Of a stretch of DNA of 31,080 nt, positions 1-6,730 are shown one piece after another (within the stretch, counting starts at the first letter, position 1; every line of letters starts with the position of its first letter). This DNA is from a virus: positions 1-31,080 of IMG/VR virus record IMGVR_UViG_3300043772_000643. One strand, 5' to 3'. Below the pieces are notes generated by a model. That model searched no databases. It saw only the letters and a program-made list of their open reading frames with translations, and was not told the DNA's origin. The position numbers were made by a program, and so were the translations under genes.

Positions 1-1729
1 ACACCTGTTTTTGTACTTGAACCTGCCCACCTTGCTCATTTTCGTCGCTTTTTGACTCTTTTTTGTCCTTGGTTACCCGGTTTGCGATCAATCTAGGCTG
101 TAATTGCTCTGCAAAAGCGGCTGTAGCCAGTGCTGAAGCGATCACACGGTCATCTTTTGACCTACCAGTGGCGGCAATCGTGCCTCCATCACGCACAATC
201 CCCTTCATTTCGTCAATGCACTCTTCCGAATACACCTTTAGCATCCCGCGCTCGAAGTAATCCTTCAGGTAATTCAGCATTCGCTCCTTGGAAGAATGCG
301 TTGTCACCCAACCAATACTGTTGCTAATACCGAAACTGTCGTTTCTCCGCCACAAATAGTGCTGCATATTGCCTAAAACGTCGTTCAGGTGTCGGGCTTC
401 CGACGGTGGCAACGACATGGCCTGCCTTCTTAGGTTCCTCATCTCGTTAATCACGGCCTGTCCGGGGCCGTTGACTTCCAAGTTCAGCAAGGAATTGCCA
501 TAAGCGCCTGCCAGATAGCAGATCACCCAAGCGAATTGGAAGGTATTTAACTCCGAGGTGGCAAACTCTGCAACCTGTTCCATGCCATCAGCGTAGCAAC
601 GGAACACCTGAATGCAGAATCTATCTGCCCAGTCCGACGATCCATAGGCAGGATCAGCGCCCACGACGTAGTAGGCGTTGGGTACCGGCTCTTCCCAAAT
701 CTTTAGGGTTGCCAATCGTTCGCTACTTTGGATTAGCGTGGTGTCTTGGAAGTTGGCACCCATGCTAAAGCGATAGGGAATGAAGGGTGAACGCTTGGCT
801 TCCTTCATGGCGTCGGTACAACGGGCCGTAGAGAAGAAGGAGGTTCCCGTCATCACAAAGGCGTAGTCCTCTGTGGGTGGGAATTCCTGATACATCAGGC
901 CATCGTCCTTCAAACCTTCGTGCAGCTTCCAGCGCCACCAAGCAATCTGCCGAGAGTTGATCTCGTAGTTGTACATCTTCTTGATGTCTTTCGTCCATTC
1001 CTTCTCTTCGGGCGAAAGTTTGCCATCCCAGTACACCTTGTAGATGTCTGACTTGGGATCAGCCATGTACAACTGGTTGCGCCACCAGCCGCAAAAAATG
1101 GCTTTCTGTGTTCGCGCACGTTTGGCAGTTGTCCACATATCGTGGAACATATTGAAGCCTCGCGCCGTACTCTCGAACATATAGTAGCGAAGCGGGTTAG
1201 TTTCAGCCAAGGATGCCAAGAGCGACGCCAAGCCTTCCTCGTCGCCCCATGAAGACGTTTCCGTGCCATGCAAGAAGGTAATGCCCTTGCCTCGACCCAA
1301 TCCACCTTTAGCGCGAGTACCTGCCACCTGATAGAACATCCGGCTTCTGTTTTGCAGTACCAACTGATTGCGGTTGTGGCTCATCAGGGGAATCTTGTAC
1401 TGCTTGGGCAAACCATCCATGTACATGGACAACGTACTTCTGAACTGCTCCCGGTTCTCTTCCGTGTCAGTCGTTAGCGTTCCCTGCATACCGGGATAAA
1501 TGAAGTGCCAGTAAAGATCAAGCGCCAAGGAGATCGTGGTGATACCAAGCTGACGCCCTTTCAGTACGACAAAGAAATGGATGTCATCTTGCAAACCACG
1601 CGCTACCTCATCCATAACATAGGTTTGGGTGCCAAGCAAACGCTCACCCAAGGTGATCATGCCTTGTTCTTTGGACTCAATCCTTAACTGGCGGCAGAAG
1701 CGGTAGAAAGCCTTACGATCAAACTGCAT
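1..1729 (-). CDS. Phage terminase large subunit (partial, C-terminus beyond window)
   Basis: This is the motor ATPase and nuclease that cuts phage DNA and drives it into the prohead. The frame is open for 576 codons from the ATG at 1729 to the window edge, so the C-terminus is missing. An N-terminal ATPase shows a P-loop variant KGRQLGITT (about residues 57-65), a LHGTETSSWGDEEG segment (153-166) holding the likely Walker B glutamate, and FESTARGFNMF (185-195), the coupling region typical of this family. The C-terminal RNase H-like nuclease has GADPAYGSSDW with the first catalytic aspartate, NGPGQAV, and DDRVIASALA with a late aspartate. It overlaps the upstream glycosyltransferase-like gene by 11 bp. 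Portal and capsid genes are expected beyond the left edge. The family assignment is confident from motif order. Confidence 0.93.
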   Translation of the reverse strand, partial: MQFDRKAFYRFCRQLRIESKEQGMITLGERLLGTQTYVMDEVARGLQDDIHFFVVLKGRQLGITTISLALDLYWHFIYPGMQGTLTTDTEENREQFRSTLSMYMDGLPKQYKIPLMSHNRNQLVLQNRSRMFYQVAGTRAKGGLGRGKGITFLHGTETSSWGDEEGLASLLASLAETNPLRYYMFESTARGFNMFHDMWTTAKRARTQKAIFCGWWRNQLYMADPKSDIYKVYWDGKLSPEEKEWTKDIKKMYNYEINSRQIAWWRWKLHEGLKDDGLMYQEFPPTEDYAFVMTGTSFFSTARCTDAMKEAKRSPFIPYRFSMGANFQDTTLIQSSERLATLKIWEEPVPNAYYVVGADPAYGSSDWADRFCIQVFRCYADGMEQVAEFATSELNTFQFAWVICYLAGAYGNSLLNLEVNGPGQAVINEMRNLRRQAMSLPPSEARHLNDVLGNMQHYLWRRNDSFGISNSIGWVTTHSSKERMLNYLKDYFERGMLKVYSEECIDEMKGIVRDGGTIAATGRSKDDRVIASALATAAFAEQLQPRLIANRVTKDKKESKSDENEQGGQVQVQKQV

Positions 1730-2537
1730 GGATGGTGTATCCGTAGTGATTCTCAAACATGGCAAAGGCTTGTTCCTCGCCCATGATTTGCTTACGCTGC
1801 TCCTCAGTCAACTTGTAGAGCATCTCACCGTTGGATAACAACTGTCTAAAGCGGCTGTGATGACCAAATATCTTGGTTGAGTTCATGCCATTGTGAATAG
1901 GGCCAAAGTGTTCAAACGAAAAATACTTGGCAACGTCATCTGGCGCATAACGCATACCCACATTCTCCATCGCAGGACGCAAGAAGCACGACAACTGGAC
2001 ATCCTCGTTGTTCAACATGGCTTCAGGAAAGTTACGGCGCATGATGCCGTACTTAGTTGGTGCTTCCAAGAAGGCTTTGCTACGCAAGCTAAACCCACCA
2101 TTCTGGACAATCAAAGCACCTGTATAGTCCTTCTTATCCATGCACCATTGGTAGAGCGTTGAGAACTCGCCACTTGGCATTAAGGCTGCATGACTAGGGC
2201 CACCAATGTAGTCATAGTTGAACCAGTCATCGTTCCAATTCTTTGCATCTAACGCCCAACCATCGTGCTGCACAATTAAAGCGTAGTCAGTGTCGATGTA
2301 GTTATGCAGGGCATACATCACAAACTCGGAGTAAGCCTGATAGTCCAAGGGCGCACCAATGATTCTTTGGTGCATGAAGGTGATGTCTAACTCGGTGTTG
2401 GTAATCAAAAGCGACTTGCAGCCGGGCAAGGCCTCGGCAGTCTTTCTCAATGCTGGCAGTGCGATCTTTCCCCGACCATCGCCATAAATCGCAACTACTG
2501 TGATGTCTTCAAAACTTTTTTGTTTTACGTCGCTCAT
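1719..2537 (-). CDS. DUF5672-type glycosyltransferase-like protein
   Basis: A 272-aa protein resembling the DUF5672 family, which is related to GT-A glycosyltransferases. Visible motifs are TDYALIVQHDGWA (about residues 83-95, with an HD pair in the place of the sugar-nucleotide/metal-binding acidic motif), a VQNGGFSLRS segment (145-154) and NNEDVQLSCFLRP (177-189), where the acidic pair may be catalytic. No signal peptide or membrane segment is seen, so it should act in the cytoplasm. I chose the ATG at 2537, which has a GAGGG site 8 bases upstream; a TTG two codons earlier is possible. It overlaps both neighbours, lying between a small unknown gene and the large terminase, so it is made with packaging proteins. 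The target (virion protein, DNA or host glycan) cannot be read from sequence. Confidence 0.75.
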   Translation of the reverse strand: MSDVKQKSFEDITVVAIYGDGRGKIALPALRKTAEALPGCKSLLITNTELDITFMHQRIIGAPLDYQAYSEFVMYALHNYIDTDYALIVQHDGWALDAKNWNDDWFNYDYIGGPSHAALMPSGEFSTLYQWCMDKKDYTGALIVQNGGFSLRSKAFLEAPTKYGIMRRNFPEAMLNNEDVQLSCFLRPAMENVGMRYAPDDVAKYFSFEHFGPIHNGMNSTKIFGHHSRFRQLLSNGEMLYKLTEEQRKQIMGEEQAFAMFENHYGYTIHAV

Positions 2538-2763
2538 TGTCAAAGCCCTCTAAGTTCCAATTAGCAATCCTGTACCGCGCCTCGTAGTCTTTAGCCACAG
2601 CCAATAACTCTTTCACGATCTCAGGTCGAAACACCTCTTTCCAACCGGCAACCAAAGCACGCTTGGCAGCAGGCGTTGATGCTGCTATTGCCTTCCTCAT
2701 CTGATCCCGCAAGACTGTCCGCGATAACAACAGCTCTTCCTTGTAGCGGTCAGGATTGTCCAT
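2509..2763 (-). CDS. Small phage protein upstream of the terminase block, unknown function
   Basis: An 84-aa charged, probably helical protein beginning MDNPDRYKEELLLSRT and ending in a basic tail NERRKTKKF. It overlaps the upstream regulator gene by 14 bp and the downstream glycosyltransferase-like gene by about 29 bp, so it is part of one leftward transcript. The ATG at 2763 is preferred because it has an AAAGG site; a longer form would run deep into the regulator gene. I recognise no domain. Its size and place just ahead of the packaging genes would allow a small terminase subunit, but no helix-turn-helix is evident and this is inference only. Confidence 0.65.
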   Translation of the reverse strand: MDNPDRYKEELLLSRTVLRDQMRKAIAASTPAAKRALVAGWKEVFRPEIVKELLAVAKDYEARYRIANWNLEGFDNERRKTKKF

Positions 2764-2983
2764 CTGCCTTTTGCGCCAAATCCTTGATCTCATGAATCTC
2801 CAGTCCAAACACATCGTGGATTCCCAACATCAAGCTCGCACTGACCGGCAAATGCCCATGCCGCACCCGGCTGACATAACCCGACTGCACACCTAACTCC
2901 CGCGCCAACTCCCGGTCATTCCTCAACCCAAACCTATCCTTCAAATGATCGAACAAGGCGTGCGCCTTCTTTGCGTTCAACAT
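2750..2983 (-). CDS. Cro/XRE-type helix-turn-helix regulator
   Basis: A 77-aa DNA-binding protein, the usual length of a Cro-like regulator. The helix-turn-helix is at about residues 20-48: NDRELARELGVQSGYVSRVRHG, with the ELGV turn and a recognition helix containing SGYVSRVR. A C-terminal part GIHDVFGLEIHEIKDL completes the five-helix fold. The ATG at 2983 follows a strong AGGAGGGG site that overlaps the end of the upstream gene. It is in the leftward operon next to the divergent intergenic region 3205-3693, so it probably controls the early/late choice or its own operon by binding there; that is inferred from position. Confidence 0.85.
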   Translation of the reverse strand: MLNAKKAHALFDHLKDRFGLRNDRELARELGVQSGYVSRVRHGHLPVSASLMLGIHDVFGLEIHEIKDLAQKADGQS

Positions 2984-2991
2984 AGCCCCTC

Positions 2992-3204
2992 CTATTCAAT
3001 TCGCCATACCCGAATACCGTCACCTTCCCGACGGCACACAAACTTCCTCTCCAACCGCTTACCCCTAATCCGGTTGTAATTGCACAGCACATTCATATTC
3101 CCACCCGGCACAAAGAAACTCTCCCCCACCTGCAAAGCCTCATGCGGGTAGTTATGCCGAACCTTAACCTCAGGCATCGGTACATCGCTATCTATTTCAT
3201 ACAT
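2992..3204 (-). CDS. Small conserved phage protein with GESFFVPGG motif
   Basis: A 70-aa protein starting MYEIDSDVPMPEVKVRH. It holds a QVGESFFVPGG segment (residues about 33-43) and a basic C-terminal half ending in REGDGIRVWRIE. Proteins with this pattern are common near regulatory genes of phages, but their job is not known to me. The start at 3204 is fixed by a GGAGGT site directly upstream; an in-frame upstream extension to 3348 lacks such a site and would consume the promoter region. It is the first gene of the leftward operon, followed by the XRE regulator 8 bp on. Confidence 0.75.
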   Translation of the reverse strand: MYEIDSDVPMPEVKVRHNYPHEALQVGESFFVPGGNMNVLCNYNRIRGKRLERKFVCRREGDGIRVWRIE

Positions 3205-3236
3205 TCGCACCTCCGTTAATACAGTAAACCAACTGT

Positions 3237-3265
3237 AGCATAAATAGCAGGGAGGAAAACGTAAA
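3237..3265 (-). promoter_or_regulatory. Possible leftward promoter (TTTACG-N17-TATGCT)
   Basis: On the minus strand, TTTACG (3265-3260) and TATGCT (3242-3237) are spaced by 17 bp, each matching four of six consensus bases of a sigma-70 promoter. Transcription would start near 3230, about 25 bases ahead of the first leftward gene. This is a pattern match only. Confidence 0.35.
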
Positions 3266-3400
3266 TTTCCTTGGGGCGGGGAACGAAATAGGGCGCGCAA
3301 CCACGGAGGGTCAAGACCCATCGCGTTGCCACAAACATAACAGACCAATCCCTATCGACTGACCATGCCCGATAGAGTTGACCTATGCCCTTGTCATGCT

Positions 3401-3442
3401 GTCAATTGCATAAATGGCACCGTTGCCCCTATGTCAATTGAC
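3401..3442. promoter_or_regulatory. Putative operator: GTCAATTG repeat and palindrome
   Basis: GTCAATTG occurs twice, at 3401-3408 and 3433-3440; the second is part of a perfect 10-bp palindrome GTCAATTGAC (3433-3442). The spacing of 32 bp is about three helical turns, which fits a pair of dimer sites. The XRE-type regulator encoded about 450 bp away is the natural candidate binder; this link is inferred. Confidence 0.35.
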
Positions 3443-3693
3443 CGATAGACAATATTGCATAGAAAATAACCCTATTGCCCCATGTTAATAAATATACAAG
3501 GGCGCGGGGATTGACAATATACCAATTATCACCCGAGCAACTATCCCTAATAGATTACCTATATCCCTATATACAAGCCAATAGAAAAATATATACCTAT
3601 ATATCTATATGTAGCCCTTGACTTAATACATACATCGACTAACATGTGTACATACGCACTAGCGTATTTCCTAACTAAGCAAAGGGGCATCAA

Positions 3694-3852
3694 ATGAAAC
3701 AGTCAACTATCGCAATGCTCGTTTTTCTGGCTTTCACTCTCTGGTCGTTGGTTTTCACTGTACACGGCGAATTTTTATGCTCATTCGCTGCACTGGCTAT
3801 TGCTTTCATTAGCTGGCTAGTCGGCATCACGTTAGAACGCGAAGCTAAGTAA
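3694..3852 (+). CDS. Small membrane protein, unknown function
   Basis: A 52-aa protein with two hydrophobic stretches, about residues 6-23 (IAMLVFLAFTLWSLVFTV) and 30-45 (SFAALAIAFISWLVGI), and a short charged tail LEREAK. It is likely an inner-membrane protein with a hairpin topology. The ATG follows AAAGGGG, the ribosome-binding variant this phage uses repeatedly. It is the first gene of the rightward early transcript. Phages often make such small early membrane proteins for exclusion or host takeover, but nothing here proves this. Confidence 0.65.
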   Translation: MKQSTIAMLVFLAFTLWSLVFTVHGEFLCSFAALAIAFISWLVGITLEREAK

Positions 3853-3883
3853 CCGCAAACGACAATCAACTAAGGGGCGAGTA

Positions 3884-4087
3884 ATGAAAGTATTCAAAGA
3901 TGTTTACGGCAGCATGAATCGTCAAGCTGACGGCAGGCTATCAGGCCATGAAATGAGAATCTACGGTCTACGCAAAGATGGTAGGTATACCGTTACTCAC
4001 TTTTTCGGTAGCGGCAAGCGAATCAACAAAATGTATACCGCCGAGCAATTAGCAGAGCAAGTAAGTAAATTCGAATCTATCAACTAA
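3884..4087 (+). CDS. Small early protein, unknown function
   Basis: A 67-aa basic, soluble protein starting MKVFKDVYGSMNRQADG. A central GLRKDGRYTVTHFFGSGKR looks like a beta-hairpin, followed by a helix TAEQLAEQVSKFESI. It is preceded by CTAAGGGGCGAGTA at good spacing from the ATG. It lies between a small membrane protein and the ArdC-like gene in the early transcript. I do not recognise a family. Confidence 0.7.
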   Translation: MKVFKDVYGSMNRQADGRLSGHEMRIYGLRKDGRYTVTHFFGSGKRINKMYTAEQLAEQVSKFESIN

Positions 4088-4116
4088 GCATTATTCCTAA
4101 TTCTAAGGGGCTAAAC

Positions 4117-5007
4117 ATGAAAATTGACATCGCACAACAAATCACTGACCGCATCATTTCCGAGCTAGAAAAAGGGGCTACGCCATGGGTAAAGCCTTGG
4201 CGGTATCTCAAGCAACAACCGGGGCAGGGGATGCCGTTCAATCCTGCCAGCGGCACTGTTTACAGGGGCATCAATCATTTTTGGCTGTCAATGCAACCCT
4301 TTGCAGTTCCTCACTACGTTACGTTCAAGCAAGCGCAAATGCTCGGCGGTAGTGTCTTAGCCGATCAGAAGGGGACACCGGTTGTCTATTGGAATGTTCA
4401 CCGCAAGGAAACAATCGGCGACAAGGGTGAATCTGTTACCAGTGCCTATGCGTTCATCAAACATTACTATGTTTTCAACATAGAACAATGTTCCGGCATT
4501 GAATTACCGCCAATGCCTGAGATACCGGCAGTTGAATGGGATGCTTGCAACGAAGCTGATCAAATAGTTACTCGCTTGCAACTGTCCGGCGGGCTAACTC
4601 ACGCAGGCGATTCCGCTTATTACAGGCCGAGTACTGACGCCATTGTGATGCCACCACAAGCGGCATTCGATACCCGTGAAAATTACTATGCCACTTTGCT
4701 ACACGAATCAGTACACGCAAGCGGTCACGAAAAGCGATTAAAGCGCATTACTCCGGCTAGATTCGGAAGCGAAAATTATGCTTTTGAGGAATTAGTTGCT
4801 GAACTCGGTGCCGCTATGCTTTGCGCCAAATGTGGAATCGACGGCGATTTGCGCCATGCTGGATACATTGAGAATTGGCTACAGGCTTTGCGGAATGATA
4901 AAAAATTCATTCTTTCAGCCGCAGCAAAAGCACAAAATGCCTTGGATTATCTGACTGGTGAGCAAGTGAACGAGACCGAACAAGTAACGGAAGCAATAGC
5001 CGCTTAA
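4117..5007 (+). CDS. ArdC-like antirestriction protein (ssDNA-binding domain plus zincin-like domain)
   Basis: A 296-aa protein with the two-part layout of the ArdC family. The N-terminal domain (about 1-125) has the family's opening helix with EKGATPWVKPW, NPASGTVYRGIN and YVTFKQAQMLGGSV, which in known ArdC proteins binds single-stranded DNA. The C-terminal domain is a zincin-like metallopeptidase fold with LLHESVHASGH (HExxH at 196-200) and FEELVAELGAAML (224-234), giving the third metal ligand. Family members protect incoming plasmid or phage DNA from restriction. All metal ligands appear present. The start follows CTAAGGGGCTAAAC. Its place near the front of the early transcript suits a protein needed just after DNA entry. 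Confidence 0.85.
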   Translation: MKIDIAQQITDRIISELEKGATPWVKPWRYLKQQPGQGMPFNPASGTVYRGINHFWLSMQPFAVPHYVTFKQAQMLGGSVLADQKGTPVVYWNVHRKETIGDKGESVTSAYAFIKHYYVFNIEQCSGIELPPMPEIPAVEWDACNEADQIVTRLQLSGGLTHAGDSAYYRPSTDAIVMPPQAAFDTRENYYATLLHESVHASGHEKRLKRITPARFGSENYAFEELVAELGAAMLCAKCGIDGDLRHAGYIENWLQALRNDKKFILSAAAKAQNALDYLTGEQVNETEQVTEAIAA

Positions 5008-5016
5008 AACCTGACT

Positions 5017-5040
5017 GTAAGCCGCTTACGGGCGGTTTAC
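5017..5040 (+). other. RNA hairpin after the ArdC-like gene
   Basis: GTAAGCCGC (5017-5025) can pair with GCGGTTTAC (5032-5040) around a six-base loop, a 9-bp stem with one G-U pair. Only a weak TTTT follows 8 bases later, so it is not a clean terminator. It may reduce read-through or protect the upstream message. Confidence 0.4.
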
Positions 5041-5081
5041 GGGCGCGTTTTGTGCCATTTCCTAAACTTTAAGGGGCAATC

Positions 5082-5336
5082 ATGATCAAAATAGACCATG
5101 CGCGGATTCTTAATGCTTATCTGGCAAGGCTAACACTAGCAGATATTGACGCCATTCAAGCCGCCAATAGAACATGGGCGTATGCAGCAATGAATCAAAA
5201 TAATTCCTCGTTGTTGGAATGTCAGGCAAGTTTTTATGCCACAGTTGCCAATGCGGTAAATAATTTGATTCAGCACGATATTGCATACATTGAGCAAGTT
5301 ATCAGCGAGGAATTACATTATGCAGACTATACTTGA
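5082..5336 (+). CDS. Small early protein, unknown function
   Basis: An 84-aa, probably all-helical protein: MIKIDHARILNAYLARLT, then a central region with ANRTWAYAAMNQNNSS, and an acidic end SEELHYADYT. It has no cysteine pattern or membrane segment. The ATG is preceded by TTAAGGGGCAATC. Its last codons overlap the start of a 27-residue membrane peptide. No family recognised. Confidence 0.65.
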   Translation: MIKIDHARILNAYLARLTLADIDAIQAANRTWAYAAMNQNNSSLLECQASFYATVANAVNNLIQHDIAYIEQVISEELHYADYT

Positions 5337-5403
5337 GATTCTCGGCGGTTTACTAGGCCTTGCTGTTATGTGGGCTTTTCTTTTCGTTCTTCTGTCATTC
5401 TAA
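5320..5403 (+). CDS. 27-aa hydrophobic peptide
   Basis: A very short frame coding MQTILEILGGLLGLAVMW followed by AFLFVLLSF, a single membrane-spanning helix with almost no tail. The ATG lies 17 bp inside the end of the preceding gene and has a GCGAGGAA site at good spacing. The stop codon TAA at 5401-5403 opens the TAAGGGGC ribosome site of the next gene, so the three frames are interlocked. The tight arrangement supports it being real, but peptides this short are hard to prove. Confidence 0.5.
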   Translation: MQTILEILGGLLGLAVMWAFLFVLLSF

Positions 5404-5412
5404 GGGGCTACC

Positions 5413-5583
5413 ATGCAAAAGATTTTTTATCAGATTCGGGAATATAAAACTCCAGTTGCCTATAGCACGCCGTTGGGCCAAAAGCTGCGCCCTCGTTGGC
5501 GTTGCATTAAGCTGATTGCAAGGCTAACCCTTGCGGGGCATCGTGACATCGTGATGGTACCCTTTTCAGTGAATTGTAAATAA
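5413..5583 (+). CDS. Small basic protein, unknown function
   Basis: A 56-aa basic protein, MQKIFYQIREYKTPVAYSTP at the N-terminus, then GQKLRPRWRCIKLIARLT and an end in SVNCK. It has many Arg/Lys and no clear membrane helix. The ATG follows TAAGGGGCTACC. It is the last gene of the first early transcript; a strong terminator begins 25 bp after its stop. No family recognised. Confidence 0.55.
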   Translation: MQKIFYQIREYKTPVAYSTPLGQKLRPRWRCIKLIARLTLAGHRDIVMVPFSVNCK

Positions 5584-5607
5584 GCCTTTTTAAGACGTTT
5601 TCCCCTT

Positions 5608-5633
5608 AGCCGGTACTCTGTACCGGCTTTTTT
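5608..5633 (+). terminator. Rho-independent terminator of the first early operon
   Basis: AGCCGGTAC (5608-5616), loop TCT, and GTACCGGCT (5620-5628) form a perfect 9-bp stem; the top-strand T run covers 5628-5633. Confidence 0.88.
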
Positions 5634-5837
5634 ATTTCCTAGCCTTGTAGCGCGTTTTAATGCGTTTTAGGGGCATTCCTACACTTGCCGGTCAATCCGC
5701 TTTTCAAAAACCCCCTATGCAAAACTCAACCCTAGCTTGTTTGGCAACAAATGCAGGTTCATTCCTTTGACATTTGAATCCTCAAAAAAAATCGGAAATC
5801 ATGTTTCCAAATTGACACGCGCTTACCTATATCTGTA

Positions 5838-6056
5838 GTAACCGTATAGATTTAGAAACCGTATAGGAAAGTAAACGTATAGTCTTAGTAAACGACTATA
5901 CCTATAAGTTTTGAGAGATAGATGTTAGAACGATAGACCCTCGTATACCCATATGACGGTTTACCCTATAGCTATAGTTACCGTATAGCTATAGTAACCG
6001 TATATATATAGGAAACGTATAGCTATACGTTTACTTAGACTATAGTAAACGTATAG
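5838..6056. repeat. Iteron-like array, consensus GTAA(A/C)CGTATAG
   Basis: Copies on the plus strand: 5838-5849, 5855-5866, 5871-5882, 5977-5988, 5994-6005, 6011-6022 and 6045-6056, each within one or two bases of GTAACCGTATAG or GTAAACGTATAG. A reverse-strand copy at 6023-6034 abuts the one at 6011-6022 to form a 24-bp near-perfect palindrome. A diverged copy with an insertion is at 5888-5900, and a diverged reverse copy lies near 5955-5964. Spacing is irregular (about 16-17 bp in several places), and there are no unique spacers of constant length, so this is not CRISPR. Confidence 0.8.
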
Positions 6057-6099
6057 ATATATTTATATAGGTGTTCTACTTGCCAAAAAGAAACAGACT

Positions 6100-6130
6100 A
6101 CTTATCCACAGACTTATCCACAGGGGATAA
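6100..6130. promoter_or_regulatory. Tandem DnaA boxes
   Basis: ACTTATCCACAG is present twice in direct tandem (6100-6111 and 6112-6123). Each copy contains the perfect DnaA box TTATCCACA (6102-6110, 6114-6122). GGGGATAA directly after (6123-6130) is a partial inverted box. This implies use of the host DnaA protein for initiation or regulation. Confidence 0.75.
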
Positions 6131-6160
6131 TGCCTTTCACTCTATCTCTCAAAATAGTTG

Positions 6161-6189
6161 TTGACTTTGTGTATTCTGTGAACTATTGT
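6161..6189 (+). promoter_or_regulatory. Sigma-70-type promoter for the second early operon
   Basis: TTGACT (6161-6166) and TATTGT (6184-6189) are separated by exactly 17 bp, about 49 bp ahead of the first gene start at 6238. It is placed correctly to drive the rightward operon after the origin-like region. Confidence 0.55.
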
Positions 6190-6237
6190 GCGCGTGTGCT
6201 GATGCACATTATCCGTTTCCTAATCAGGGAGGTTCAC

Positions 6238-6423
6238 ATGATTTACACCCATCAGGATCAATTCGATCCTCGTCAAGACACAGACCTTATAGACCGTATC
6301 CGCAAGCAGGAAGCTGCTGCTCAAGCTGCTTTAGACCGTGCTAAAGCGTCTGTTCATCACCTGTCTGCTTCTGTTCTTCGCCTTCGTGAACGCCGTTTCC
6401 AATTGGTAGAACTCGACGCCTAA
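6238..6423 (+). CDS. Small coiled-coil protein, unknown function
   Basis: A 61-aa protein starting MIYTHQDQFDPRQDTDL. From about residue 18 it is a continuous charged helix (IRKQEAAAQAALDRAKASV, then LRLRERRFQLVEL), likely a coiled-coil dimer. The start at 6238 is set by a strong GGGAGG site; an upstream in-frame ATG at 6130 would lie before the promoter. It is the first gene of the second early operon. No family recognised. Confidence 0.65.
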   Translation: MIYTHQDQFDPRQDTDLIDRIRKQEAAAQAALDRAKASVHHLSASVLRLRERRFQLVELDA

Positions 6424-6454
6424 TCCGTTATTCCATCCATCTAGGGGCTTATCC

Positions 6455-6730
6455 ATGACTTACATTAAAGACATCAAACTTTGTGTTGATTGCTTCTTCT
6501 ATGGCAATGAACACGGTCAGAAAGACCGCTGCATCAATCCTGTTACCACGCAAGTTAGCCTAGTCACTGGCAAAGAGGAATTTGACTATTGCTTCGCTCA
6601 ACGCCAGTCTTACAGGGATGGTGACTGTGGGCCTAAAGCTATTTACTTCGTCCTGCACGCTGATAACCGGATCAGCAGAGAGAAAGCCAGACAAGAGTTC
6701 GAAGAGGCCATGCGTGATAGCCCCTTCTGA
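6455..6730 (+). CDS. Small cysteine-containing phage protein, possibly metal-binding
   Basis: A 91-aa protein. The N-terminal half has LCVDCFFYG (CxxC at about residues 10-13), a further Cys at about 26 in KDRCINP, FDYCFAQRQ (Cys about 46) and GDCGP (Cys about 58). The spacing would suit binding of a metal such as zinc, which is an inference. The C-terminal helix ISREKARQEFEEAMRD is charged. Short proteins of this make-up are frequent in phage early regions. The start follows CTAGGGGCTTATCC. Its end overlaps the likely GTG start of the next gene by 17 bp. Confidence 0.65.
   Translation: MTYIKDIKLCVDCFFYGNEHGQKDRCINPVTTQVSLVTGKEEFDYCFAQRQSYRDGDCGPKAIYFVLHADNRISREKARQEFEEAMRDSPF

Larger units (their letters stand above)
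3205..3693. other. Divergent intergenic control region
   Basis: There is no gene in these 489 bases. The left part (3205-3350) is the leader of the leftward operon. The part from about 3360 to 3650 is AT-rich and full of short recurring words: CGATAGA, CCTATA, TATATAC, and several TTGAC/GTCAA elements in both orientations (for example at 3378, 3401, 3433, 3511 and 3619). It separates leftward from rightward genes, as phage operator/promoter regions do. I could not pick a convincing rightward promoter: TTGACT at 3619 lacks a good -10 at normal spacing, and TTGACA at 3511 likewise. Confidence 0.6.
5634..6237. other. Gene-free region, candidate replication origin
   Basis: About 600 bases without a convincing gene. 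From 5634 to about 5830 I see only a CGTTTTA repeat (5653-5659, 5663-5669) and AT-rich sequence with an A run near 5786. From 5838 to 6056 there is an array of 12-bp repeats, and at 6102-6122 two perfect DnaA boxes. The region 5955-6070 is very AT-rich and could melt easily. A promoter sits at 6161-6189. Iterons, an AT-rich stretch and DnaA boxes side by side are the usual parts of a theta-type origin. No replication initiator gene is recognised in the window. Confidence 0.6.

Noticed and set aside
765-1305. Open frames on the minus strand at 765-998 and 910-1305
   Set aside because: They lie in other frames of the large terminase gene, whose frame has clear motifs and runs unbroken from 1729 to the edge.
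3619-3645. TTGACT-N15-TAACAT as the rightward early promoter
   Set aside because: Spacing of 15 bp is too short and the -10 match is modest; not listed as a feature.
5838-6056. CRISPR-like array
   Set aside because: Repeats are only 12 bp, in both orientations, with irregular short spacing and no cas genes; iterons fit better.
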